Assembly: GCF_008728835.1 (NCBI RefSeq)
Contig: NZ_CP042582.1
Coordinates: 2,879,001 to 2,943,000, forward strand
DNA length: 64,000 bases
DNA from: Hypericibacter adhaerens
Lineage (GTDB): Bacteria > Pseudomonadota > Alphaproteobacteria > Dongiales > Dongiaceae
Reading direction: 5' to 3'
Below the pieces are notes generated by a model. That model was not told the DNA's origin and made no database searches. It saw only the letters and a list, made by a program, of their open reading frames with translations. Shown one piece after another: positions 7,555 to 15,515 of this stretch (positions are counted from its first letter, which is position 1; every line of letters starts with the position of its first letter). Position numbers and translations under genes: made by a program.

Positions 7555-9156
7555 TCAGGAACCCATGAAGAGGCTGCGTAGCTCTTCGATGATCACCTTG
7601 CGGATCTCGTCGCGCATCTCGCCGAGCTCGTCGTCGCCCCGGCCGGTGCGCGCCATCGGCAGCTCCAGCCCTTCGGTTCCGTCCGGCGCCTGCACGTCCC
7701 AGGGCTCGAGCCCCGAATAATCGCCGAAGGCCTCGCTCGCCTCCTTGTTGTAGGCGATGCGGGTCCAGTTCACGAGATGCTGCGGCCCGACATTCTCGCC
7801 GATCGAGCTGCGGCCGAAGAAGCCGGTGCCGATGGTCATGGTGGGCGCCAAGTTGGTGTCGAAGCCGGCCGCTCCCTGGCTGCAGGGGACATTGACCGCC
7901 ACCCGCAGCACATTGACCGCGGCGGTGAAGGCCAGGATGGTGCGCGGGTCCTTGCTGTGGATCGCGGCCGAATGGCCGCCGCCGCTATAGCGGAGCAGCG
8001 CCCGCGCCGCCTCGATCCCGCGCTGCGCGTTCGGCACCTTCAAGAAGCCCAGCACGGGGCAGAGCTTCTCGCGCGCGAAGGGCTCCTCGGGCACCGGCAG
8101 ATCGAAGGGCGCCAGCAGGATCCGCGTCTTGCCCGGGGCCCGGATGCCGGCTTCGGCGGCAATGGTCGTGGCGTCGCGGCCCAGGGCCTTGAGACTGAAC
8201 TTGTCGCCCGGAAAGAGATAGGCGCGCAGCCGTTCGGTCTCCTCCTCGGAACAGAGATAGGCACCCTCGCCCTGCATATGCCGGAGCAGCTTGTCGGCGA
8301 TGGTGGCCTCGGCGATCAGCACCGATTCGTTGGTGCAGAGGACCGAATTGTCGAAGGACTTGCTGGCGACGATGCGCTTGGCGGCCTTGGCCAGATCGGC
8401 CGTGGCATCGACCAGCACCGGGACATTGCTCGGACCCACCCCGATCGCGGGGTTGCCCGAAGAATAGGCGGCCCGGACCATGGGCGTGCCGCCGGTCGCC
8501 AGGATCACGTCGGTGCGGGGGTCGGACATCAGGGCGCTGATGAGCGGGATGCTGGGTTCCTCGATCACCTGCACGGTGCCGTCGGGAGCGCCGGCCGCGG
8601 CCGCAGCATCCGCCATGCAGCGCGCCGCATCGACGCAGCAGGCCTTGGCCATGGGATGCGGGCTGATGATGATCGCGTTGCGCCCCAGGAGCGCGATCAT
8701 GATCTTGAAAAACACCGTCGAGACCGGGTTGGTCGAGGGTGTCAGCGCGAACACGACGCCCGCGGGCCGCGCCAGCTCGACGATCTTGCGGTCCGCGTCG
8801 ATCTTCAGGCCGGCCAGCTGCTCGTTGCGGTAATGCTCGAAGATGCCGCGGCTGCAGAGTTCGTTCTTGATCTTCTTGTGTTCCGCGACACCGAAGCCCG
8901 TCTCCTTGACGGCCCAGTCGGCATAGAGCTGCGCCTTGGCGAAGCCCGCATCCGCAGCGGCCTTGGCGATCCGCAGCGAGGCCTCTCGGTCCAGGCGCGC
9001 GAAGGCGGCGGCGGCCCAGCGGGCGCGCTCCAGCATCATCCGGGCGCGGGCGAGCTGGGACTCCTCCTTCAGGCTGTCCGAGGCGCTGGCGGCCTTGATC
9101 ACCGTCTGGATCGTCGCGGGCGAGATCGCGTCCGCCCTTCCCTGCATCCTGGCCAT
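7555..9156 (-). CDS. CoA-acylating aldehyde dehydrogenase (microcompartment cargo)
   Basis: Oxidises an aldehyde, probably propionaldehyde, with NAD+ and CoA to acyl-CoA. The 533-residue protein is closer to the EutE/AdhE aldehyde dehydrogenase class than to hydrolytic enzymes: it has ALTPSTNPVSTVFFK (about 138-152), the ATGGTPMVRAAYSSG loop (220-234) and catalytic Cys274 in SFDNSVLCTNESV. After the catalytic domain there is an extension of some 60 residues ending in the amphipathic helix DELGEMRDEIRKVIIEELRS (508-528 region), typical of an encapsulation peptide. The stop of the aminotransferase gene lies 8 bases upstream of the ATG. A GTG at 9168 overlapping that stop is an alternative start, adding four residues. 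Confidence 0.92.
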   Translation of the reverse strand: MARMQGRADAISPATIQTVIKAASASDSLKEESQLARARMMLERARWAAAAFARLDREASLRIAKAAADAGFAKAQLYADWAVKETGFGVAEHKKIKNELCSRGIFEHYRNEQLAGLKIDADRKIVELARPAGVVFALTPSTNPVSTVFFKIMIALLGRNAIIISPHPMAKACCVDAARCMADAAAAAGAPDGTVQVIEEPSIPLISALMSDPRTDVILATGGTPMVRAAYSSGNPAIGVGPSNVPVLVDATADLAKAAKRIVASKSFDNSVLCTNESVLIAEATIADKLLRHMQGEGAYLCSEEETERLRAYLFPGDKFSLKALGRDATTIAAEAGIRAPGKTRILLAPFDLPVPEEPFAREKLCPVLGFLKVPNAQRGIEAARALLRYSGGGHSAAIHSKDPRTILAFTAAVNVLRVAVNVPCSQGAAGFDTNLAPTMTIGTGFFGRSSIGENVGPQHLVNWTRIAYNKEASEAFGDYSGLEPWDVQAPDGTEGLELPMARTGRGDDELGEMRDEIRKVIIEELRSLFMGS

Positions 9157-9164
9157 GGGAACGC

Positions 9165-10457
9165 TCACGCCGCCGCCCGCTTGCCCTTGAGGCCGAGCAC
9201 CTCGGCACGGGCCTGGGCAATCGAAACCTCGACACGGTCCGCCAGTTCCTCGGTCAGGTTGCGGGTCAAGAGGAGGCCCGGCTTGAACTGCAGCACGCGC
9301 GGGTCGAGCGTCGAGAAGATCGCCCAGACGCCGTTCCGGTAGAGCGCCTTCATCACATACATGGCGCCCTTGGGATGGTCGAACTCGAGCCCCATCACCA
9401 CGCCGTTCTGGCGGATGCCGACAAAGAAGTCGCCATAGATCGCCTTGATCTGCTCGAGCCGGCGGCCGATCAGGTTCGCGATGTAATGGACCATCGAGCG
9501 GACTTCGGGGCGCTCGCAGATCTCGAGCACCTTCAGCGCCACGATGCAGCCGAGCTCGGCTCCGCCCATGGTCGACATATGGCCGAAGCCGTCCTTGTGC
9601 AGCCAGGCGCCGCATTCCTCGGACACCACGACGCAGCCGATCGGATACATGCCGCCGCAGATGCCCTTGCCGGTGACCAGGATGTCGGGCTCGACGCCGT
9701 ATTTGTAGCAGCCCCACATCTCGCCGGTGCGCATCAGGCCGGTCTGCACCTCGTCGGCGATATAGAGCGCGTCGTATTTCTCGCAGAGCCGCTTGACGCC
9801 GGTGAGATAGCCCTCCTTCGGCATCGGAAAGCCGTAGGTGGCCGGAATCGTCTCCATGATCACGGCCGCCACGTCGCGCTTGCGCAGCGCGTCCTCCATC
9901 GCGTTCAGGTCGTTGAACGGCACCTGGATGAACTCGTCGGGCCGGTCGGAGAGGAAGAGCTCGGAGAAGCGCTGGTCGCCGGCGCAGACGGCGAGGCCGG
10001 TATGGCCATGATAGGCCTTGATGACCGACACGATCTTGCGGCGCTGCTTGGCATGGCGCGCCGACTTGATGGCGATGTCGATCGCTTCGCCGCCGCCGCT
10101 GCCATAGATGACATAGCGCATGTTGGGCGCGCAGGTCTTGAGCAGTGCCTCCGCCAGCGCCGTGCGCGCCAGGCTCGGGAAGTGATGGTTGCCCATGTCG
10201 AAATGCTTCATCGCCAGCTCGATCGTGGCGATGAGCTCGGGATTGCGGTGGCCGAGGCTGTAGGTGCCGCCGTTGAGATGGACGTCGATCAGCCGCTTGC
10301 CGCTCATGTCCCAGAGGAAATATTCCTCGCGGCGGTCGATCACGAGGTCGACGCCGAAATCCTGCCAGGACTGGGTCTTCCCCGGATTCCAGAAGGCCTT
10401 CGACTTCTCGATGAACTCGTCCTTGGACTCGTAAGAGAAGAAGCCGTAGTCGTGCAT
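9165..10457 (-). CDS. Class III aminotransferase-fold PLP enzyme, likely amino-alcohol-phosphate phospholyase
   Basis: A 430-residue PLP-dependent enzyme of fold type I, class III. Visible motifs are the glycine-rich YGSGGGEAIDIAIK (phosphate site, about 118-131), the YHGHTG segment, Asp235 in IADEVQTG (pyridine-nitrogen ligand) and the PLP lysine, Lys264 in VTGKGICGG. The same fold includes ethanolamine-phosphate phospholyases. With a kinase, a dehydrogenase and an acylating aldehyde dehydrogenase beside it, it most likely removes ammonia and phosphate from 1-amino-2-propanol phosphate to give propionaldehyde, as proposed for RMM microcompartments. A plain transaminase activity is the alternative. 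The start is 182 bases past a terminator-like hairpin, so it may open its own transcript. Confidence 0.88.
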   Translation of the reverse strand: MHDYGFFSYESKDEFIEKSKAFWNPGKTQSWQDFGVDLVIDRREEYFLWDMSGKRLIDVHLNGGTYSLGHRNPELIATIELAMKHFDMGNHHFPSLARTALAEALLKTCAPNMRYVIYGSGGGEAIDIAIKSARHAKQRRKIVSVIKAYHGHTGLAVCAGDQRFSELFLSDRPDEFIQVPFNDLNAMEDALRKRDVAAVIMETIPATYGFPMPKEGYLTGVKRLCEKYDALYIADEVQTGLMRTGEMWGCYKYGVEPDILVTGKGICGGMYPIGCVVVSEECGAWLHKDGFGHMSTMGGAELGCIVALKVLEICERPEVRSMVHYIANLIGRRLEQIKAIYGDFFVGIRQNGVVMGLEFDHPKGAMYVMKALYRNGVWAIFSTLDPRVLQFKPGLLLTRNLTEELADRVEVSIAQARAEVLGLKGKRAAA

Positions 10458-10543
10458 CGCGCTCGCTCCCCGAGGAGGCGGCGATGAGGACGCACCGCCG
10501 CTGACGATAGCGGGCAGGATGCACGCGACGACCGGCGCCTGGC

Positions 10544-10572
10544 TTGACAGCGAGCCCGTCGAGTTTTGACAG
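10544..10572. promoter_or_regulatory. Direct repeats TTGACAG, candidate activator site upstream of the PLP enzyme gene
   Basis: TTGACAG occurs at 10544-10550 and again at 10566-10572 in the same orientation, 22 bp apart, or about two helical turns. This is the geometry used by many AraC-type activators. The pair sits 87-115 bases upstream of the aminotransferase start, within the 236-bp gap between it and the SDR gene, and an AraC gene lies at the far end of the locus. Function is inferred only. Confidence 0.35.
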
Positions 10573-10639
10573 GCGTTGAGCGTCGCGCGATTTCGTTAGA
10601 TTGTTGTCGAACGTTCTGGACGGCGCCTGGCGGGCAGGC

Positions 10640-10668
10640 AAAAGGCCCCGCGCCAGGGGCGCGGAGCC
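10640..10668 (-). terminator. Intrinsic terminator between the SDR and PLP-enzyme genes
   Basis: Read on the minus strand, an 11-bp stem (GGCTCCGCGCC / GGCGCGGGGCC, one G-T pair) with a three-base loop is followed directly by TTTT. It begins 25 bases after the SDR stop codon. This is a classical rho-independent terminator and would end or attenuate the kinase-SDR transcript before the shell genes. Confidence 0.7.
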
Positions 10669-10693
10669 CGTGCCGGCGCCTTCTCCCGATTTC

Positions 10694-11482
10694 TCAGGAG
10701 GCGAGCATTTCCTCCAGTGCCATCAGGGATTCCGGCAGGATCTGGCCGCCATCGATGACCATGGTCTGGCCGGTGATGTAGCCGGCCTCGTCGGAGGCGA
10801 AGAAGAGCGCCGCATAGGCGATGTCCTCGACCGTCCCCAGCCGGCCCTGCGGTACCGAGGCCGACATCTTCTTCAGATAGTCGGGCCCCAGACCGTCCAG
10901 CCCTTCGGTCTTGATATTGCCGGGCATCACCGCATTGACCGTGATGTTGGCGGGGGCGAGCTCGATCGCGGCCGTGCGCATGAAGCCGAGCTGGCCCGCC
11001 TTGGAGGCCCCGTAATGGGTCCAGCCGGGATAACCGGTGATGGGGCCGGTGATCGAGGAGGTGATGACGATGCGCCCCTTCCCCTTCTTCTTCATCGCCG
11101 GCAGGCAGGCCTTGATCGAGAGGAAGGTGCCCTTGAGGTTGATGGCGATGACATTGTCGAAATCCTCCGGCGTCATGTCCTTGATCTTCGCCGCCGGGAA
11201 GATGCCGGCGTTGGCGCAGAGGATATCGATGCCGCCCTGCCGCGAGATCGCGGCCTCGGCCATCTTCTCCATGTCGGCGAGCTGGCTCACGTCGGCGGCG
11301 AAGGCCGAGGCGCTGCCGCCGGCCTTCTTGATCTCCTCGACCGTCTTCTCGGCCTCGGCCTGATGACGCGACACCACGAGAACCTTGGCGCCCTTGGATG
11401 CGAAAACACGCGCGATGCCCTTGCCGATGCCCTTGCTGGCACCGGTGACGATGACCGAACGGCCTGCGATCGAAGTCAACAT
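10694..11482 (-). CDS. Short-chain dehydrogenase, likely 1-amino-2-propanol dehydrogenase
   Basis: A classical NAD(P)-dependent SDR of 262 residues. It shows the cofactor motif TGASKGIG (13-20), the NAG motif (91-93), catalytic Ser at 142/143 in TSSITG, and Tyr157/Lys161 in YGASK. The C-terminus (GGQILPESLMALEEM) differs from generic FabG proteins. Actinobacterial RMM loci contain a characterised SDR that interconverts aminoacetone and S-1-amino-2-propanol, and the enzyme set here is the same, so that role is inferred. It follows the kinase gene by 54 bases and is followed by a strong terminator. Substrate specificity cannot be read directly from sequence. Confidence 0.88.
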   Translation of the reverse strand: MLTSIAGRSVIVTGASKGIGKGIARVFASKGAKVLVVSRHQAEAEKTVEEIKKAGGSASAFAADVSQLADMEKMAEAAISRQGGIDILCANAGIFPAAKIKDMTPEDFDNVIAINLKGTFLSIKACLPAMKKKGKGRIVITSSITGPITGYPGWTHYGASKAGQLGFMRTAAIELAPANITVNAVMPGNIKTEGLDGLGPDYLKKMSASVPQGRLGTVEDIAYAALFFASDEAGYITGQTMVIDGGQILPESLMALEEMLAS

Positions 11483-11536
11483 GTCGGGTTCCTCCCTTTG
11501 AGCCCCGCGGGTTTGGCCCCGCTGTCGATTCCGCTG

Positions 11537-12544
11537 TCAGCCGAACTTGCCGAGATAGGTCTCCGCCAGCTGGCAGCTTCCTTGCGTATAGGGTGCGCCC
11601 AGGCTCTTGGCGAGCTCGGTCTCGGCGTGCGAGCCGATCCAGGCCACCAGCAGCAGGCGGCGAAACATGATGAAGGTCGGGATCTCGGCCTCCACCTCGC
11701 GGGAGAGCCGCGTCACCTTGCCGTAGCCCCTGAGCCAGGACTGGACCAGATCGGGCACGTCGGGGCGGTGCTCGATGAAGCTCAGCGCCGTGCCGAGGTC
11801 GTAGAGGTACCAGCTGATGCCGCAATCGTCGAAATCGATGACCTTGGTGCGGGTGCCATCGACCAGGAGGTTGGCAAGACGGATATCGGCGTGGCAAAGC
11901 CCGAAGCGCTCGCGCGATTTACCGTAGCGCTCGAGGCGCCGGCCGAGGGTCCGTTCCAGCCGGCCCAGGATCTCCAGCACCGGCTTGTCCACCCCGAAAC
12001 TGTCCTGCCAGCGGCCCCAGGTCGGGTTGGGGCCGAAGGCGGTCTCGAAATCCCACACATGGCGGGTGAAGCCCGGCGGCAGGGTCCAGCCGGCGGCATG
12101 GCGATGCATCCGGGCCGACACCTCGCCCAGCCGCTCGAACGGCCCCAGGAGCTCGTCCTCGGCCGGCTCCTTGCCTTCCAGGAAGGTGAACATGACCGCG
12201 TGGCGCGGATGCTCCAGCTCCGGGCTGCGCAGCGTCTGGATGGCGGATCCGTCCCGGGCCGCGATCACCTCCGGCGTCTCCACACCGGCCTCGCGGCGCA
12301 GGGCCTCCATCCATTGCAGCTCGGAGCGGATCGCCTCCTGGCTGTGATAGCCGACACGGTGAACGCGCAGGATCGAGCGGCTGCCGGTCGCGGGGTCGTC
12401 GACCCGGTAGGTCACGTTCTCGGAGTGATTGATCAGGGTCGCCCGCGCGGCCGGCGACAGGCCCCAGAGCGGGAGGGACCGGTCCGCCATCCGGCCGATC
12501 CGCGCCAGCAATTCCGCCGCAGGCAGCGCTTCCGTCGTCGCCAT
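11537..12544 (-). CDS. APH/choline-kinase-fold phosphotransferase, likely amino-alcohol kinase
   Basis: A small-molecule kinase of 335 residues with the aminoglycoside-phosphotransferase fold. The catalytic loop reads CHADIRLANLL (His218, Asp220, Asn225) and the metal-binding segment is VIDFDDCG (Asp237). In RMM-type microcompartment loci such a kinase is proposed to phosphorylate 1-amino-2-propanol, making the phosphate ester a leaving group for the PLP enzyme. The ATG at 12544 has AGGGG seven bases upstream and is preferred to the in-frame ATG at 12601, which has no ribosome site. It is the first gene of the microcompartment locus. Aminoglycoside resistance is unlikely given the context. 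Confidence 0.85.
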   Translation of the reverse strand: MATTEALPAAELLARIGRMADRSLPLWGLSPAARATLINHSENVTYRVDDPATGSRSILRVHRVGYHSQEAIRSELQWMEALRREAGVETPEVIAARDGSAIQTLRSPELEHPRHAVMFTFLEGKEPAEDELLGPFERLGEVSARMHRHAAGWTLPPGFTRHVWDFETAFGPNPTWGRWQDSFGVDKPVLEILGRLERTLGRRLERYGKSRERFGLCHADIRLANLLVDGTRTKVIDFDDCGISWYLYDLGTALSFIEHRPDVPDLVQSWLRGYGKVTRLSREVEAEIPTFIMFRRLLLVAWIGSHAETELAKSLGAPYTQGSCQLAETYLGKFG

Positions 12545-12696
12545 GCCGATCCCCTGGCCTCCGGGCTCCCGCCCTCCGGCGGAACCTTCACTCGCACTCA
12601 TAGAGAGGCGATGCCAGGGCAACTTGACCGCAGATGGCGGCAATTTGACAAGCGGGTTGCAGCGGGGGGAGATAAAGGCGGATGGGGATATGGTCC

Positions 12697-12719
12697 CCTC
12701 TCCCGCTTCGCGGGAGAGG
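12697..12719. repeat. Perfect inverted repeat of the CTCTCCC type
   Basis: CCTCTCCCGC (12697-12706), loop TTC, GCGGGAGAGG (12710-12719). It sits 11 bases beyond the histidine kinase stop codon and could terminate that transcript, though no T-tract follows. A longer element of similar sequence lies at 54727-54757. These look like small dispersed palindromes. Confidence 0.75.
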
Positions 12720-12729
12720 AGAAAGTCAA

Positions 12730-15327
12730 TCAATCCGCCTCTTCGAGGATCTCCCGCAGCTGCCGGGCGAGCTCGTCGCGGCGATAGGGCTTGGTCAGGA
12801 TCGGCACGATGAAGCCCGGCTCGATCTCGCGTTCCGGCACGCTCATGGCGCCCGGGAATCCCGAGGTCAGCAGCAGCTTCAGCTTCGGGCGGCGCTGGCG
12901 CAGCTCGCGCACCAGATCGAAGCCGGAGAGCCCGCCGCTCATCACGACATCGGAGAAGACCAGGTCGATCGTGCCGGGCCCGCTGGCGATCTCGAGGGCC
13001 TGGTCGCCATCGACCGCTTCGATGACCTTGTAGCCCAGCCCCTGGATCTGGCCGACCACGAGACGGCGCAGATCGGCATTGTCCTCCACCACGAGCACGG
13101 TCTTCGGCGCCGCGGCGGTGGAGGGCAGAAGGGTCGCGACGCCGGCATCGCGTATCCGTCCGCCGAGGCGCGGAAGATAGAGCCGGACGGTCGTGCCGCG
13201 GCCGAGCTCGCTGTAGATCTTCATATGCCCGGCGGACTGCTTGACGAAGCCATAGACCATCGCCAGCCCCAGGCCGGTGCCCTTCCCCTCCCCCTTGGTC
13301 GTGAAGAAAGGCTCCGCCGCATGGGCCAGGACCTCGGGCGGCATGCCATGCCCGTTGTCCGTCACCTCGATCACGACGTAATCGCCCGCCACCAAGCCGG
13401 GCTCGTGCAAGGCGTAGTCGGAATCGAGATGCGTATTGCGGGTCTGGATCAGGAGCCGCCCGCCCGACGGCATGGCGTCGCGCGCATTGATGGCCAGGTT
13501 GGTGAGCGCGCTCTCGAGCTGGACCGCGTCGATGCTGACCGGCCAGAGATCGGCCTGCAGCTCCCGGACCACCGCGACGGTCTCGCCCAGCGAATGCTCG
13601 AGCAGCGTGCAGACGCCCTCGATCAGCTGGTTGATGTTCACGGGCGCCGGCTGGAGCGGCTGACGGCGGGCGAAGGCCAGCAAGGCCCGCGTCAGGTCGG
13701 CACCGCGCAGCGCCGCGCGCAACGCGCCGTCGAGAAGCTTCGCGTTCCGGCTGTCGGGGTTGAAGGCGGTTCCGATCAGGTCGAGATTGCCGATCACCAC
13801 CGCCAGCAGGTTGTTGAAGTCGTGGGCCACGCCGCCGGTCAGCTGCCCGATGGCCTCCATCTTCTGCGCCTGGCGCAGCTGCTCCTCGAGCATCACCATG
13901 TCGGTGACGTCGCTCGCGACATAGACGGCGCCCAGCATCTCGCTTTCGTCGCCGGTGAGGATCGCCGAACGCACCGACACGTCGCGCTTGCGCCCGTCGG
14001 CGGTCACCAGGCTGGCCGTGCCGTCGATCATCAGGCCTTCGGCGATGGCGCGGCCCAGCTCCGGCGGCTGCACCCCGTTGCCGGACGCGGGCGGCTGGTA
14101 GCGGCGGCCCACCGCCTCCAGCGCCGACAATCCGAACAGCCGTTCCGCCGCCATGTTCCAGACGGTGACGACCCGGGCATTGTCGACGCAGACGATCGCC
14201 GCCGGCGAGGAGCGGATGACGGCCTCGAGCTCCCGATGGGTCTGGCGCAGCCGGGCATCGCTGATGCTCACCGCCGTCGTCAGGGCTTCGCGGCGCATCA
14301 AGGAAAGGTGCACATAGCCGACTGCCGCCGTGGTCAGCAGCAGCCCGCTGAAGAGGAAAAGCCAGGGTCCGGGCGACCGGCCTGCCGCCACCTCGGCCGG
14401 AAGGAACTGGGACAGCATGTAGAAATTGACGCCCTGCCCCTCGACCCGCTTGGCGATCACCACGCCCGCCAGATCGCTCGGGCGAAGCGAGCCGATTTCC
14501 ATGATGAAGTCGTTCTTGTCGGGATCGTAGCGGGCGAAATATTGCCGCGTATCGTCGGCGGGCCAGGGTTCCTCGGAGATATAGATCGCCTCGCTGATGC
14601 GCGGCGTGTCCCTGATGGCGGCTTCCAGGACATCGTGCAGCGAGAAGCCCGCCGCCACGACGCCGGCGAGACTGGCCTGGCGATCGGCGATGGTGGTGGG
14701 CATCCGGCCGCTGCGATAGATCGGTGCCGCGAACATGATCTCGGTCGCATCCGAATCCGGCCAGCCCCAGGTGCGATAGGGCCGTGACATGCGGACGGCG
14801 CCGCTGAACCAGGCGCGAATCAGCACCTCGCGGGTCGCCGCCTGGGCATCGGCTTCGAGCGTCAGCTCGGACGCCTCGCCCTTGTCGCCGCCGGGGGCAT
14901 AGTGCAGCGGCGTCTGAAACCCCGGATCGGGATGCGAAGCGATGCTCGCGCTCGCGGCGCTGTCCTGGGTCGAAAGATAGGGCCACCAGTAATAGGTGCG
15001 CGGCTTGTTGTCGGCGTAGTCGCTGCGGATCTGCGCCCATCGGGCGAAGCTCGCACCGTCCGGATTCAGGCCGTCCGCGAGCTGCATGGCCAGAAAAGTC
15101 GCAAACCCGCCCACGGGCGTGCCGATCGCCCTGAGCTTGGTCTCCAGGTCCTTCGCGCGCCATTCCGCGCGGTAATCGAGCGCCAGATGAAGCCGTTCGC
15201 CCTCGCCGTCATAGAACAGGAAGGCGCCCGTCGCCGACGCGGCGATGCCCAGCAACGCCGTCAGAGCCAGCGGAATCCAGCGCAGGGCCCTGGCGCGGGG
15301 AGGAGCCGTCACGCGTTGCCCTCGCAC
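12730..15327 (-). CDS. Membrane-bound hybrid sensor histidine kinase (CHASE-PAS-HisKA-HATPase-REC)
   Basis: An 865-residue hybrid sensor. A membrane helix at about 17-38 and a second at about 321-345 enclose an extracytoplasmic CHASE-type sensor domain (with the WPY and FAAPIYR segments). A PAS domain follows (about 365-475), then HisKA with the phosphorylated His502 in GGVAHDFNN, the ATPase domain ([21 protein letters not shown]) and a C-terminal receiver domain with Asp793 in FSDVVMSG. The GGVAHDFNN form is common in alphaproteobacterial hybrid kinases. No separate response regulator gene adjoins it, so the partner is unknown. It lies upstream of and parallel to the microcompartment genes, but 185 bases and a palindrome separate them. 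Confidence 0.93.
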   Translation of the reverse strand: MRGQRVTAPPRARALRWIPLALTALLGIAASATGAFLFYDGEGERLHLALDYRAEWRAKDLETKLRAIGTPVGGFATFLAMQLADGLNPDGASFARWAQIRSDYADNKPRTYYWWPYLSTQDSAASASIASHPDPGFQTPLHYAPGGDKGEASELTLEADAQAATREVLIRAWFSGAVRMSRPYRTWGWPDSDATEIMFAAPIYRSGRMPTTIADRQASLAGVVAAGFSLHDVLEAAIRDTPRISEAIYISEEPWPADDTRQYFARYDPDKNDFIMEIGSLRPSDLAGVVIAKRVEGQGVNFYMLSQFLPAEVAAGRSPGPWLFLFSGLLLTTAAVGYVHLSLMRREALTTAVSISDARLRQTHRELEAVIRSSPAAIVCVDNARVVTVWNMAAERLFGLSALEAVGRRYQPPASGNGVQPPELGRAIAEGLMIDGTASLVTADGRKRDVSVRSAILTGDESEMLGAVYVASDVTDMVMLEEQLRQAQKMEAIGQLTGGVAHDFNNLLAVVIGNLDLIGTAFNPDSRNAKLLDGALRAALRGADLTRALLAFARRQPLQPAPVNINQLIEGVCTLLEHSLGETVAVVRELQADLWPVSIDAVQLESALTNLAINARDAMPSGGRLLIQTRNTHLDSDYALHEPGLVAGDYVVIEVTDNGHGMPPEVLAHAAEPFFTTKGEGKGTGLGLAMVYGFVKQSAGHMKIYSELGRGTTVRLYLPRLGGRIRDAGVATLLPSTAAAPKTVLVVEDNADLRRLVVGQIQGLGYKVIEAVDGDQALEIASGPGTIDLVFSDVVMSGGLSGFDLVRELRQRRPKLKLLLTSGFPGAMSVPEREIEPGFIVPILTKPYRRDELARQLREILEEAD

Positions 15328-15515
15328 ACCGTCATATCGTTCGAAGCCCCGTACGGCCGCCGGCGCGGTCCTGTCCCTCGGCGCCGGAATCGAGCCACAA
15401 GGCCATGCTCGGCGCGAACGCCACGACGGTCAACCTGCGACCACGCGAGGGTGGTGCAGTTTCTTTGAATTCCTCGATTCATCGATCAGGAATCTATTCT
15501 CGACCGCCCGCGCCG

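Noticed and set aside
7555-10641. Single open frame that would fuse an upstream segment to the aldehyde dehydrogenase
   Set aside because: The first part is an out-of-frame shadow of the aminotransferase gene. The real start is the ATG at 9156 just after the aminotransferase stop.
11537-12544. Aminoglycoside resistance function for the APH-fold kinase
   Set aside because: The fold is shared by many metabolite kinases, and the operon context points to amino-alcohol phosphorylation.
11537-15163. Apparent fusion of kinase with sensor-kinase region
   Set aside because: The upstream part is a shadow of the histidine kinase gene. The kinase starts at 12544 with a good ribosome site.
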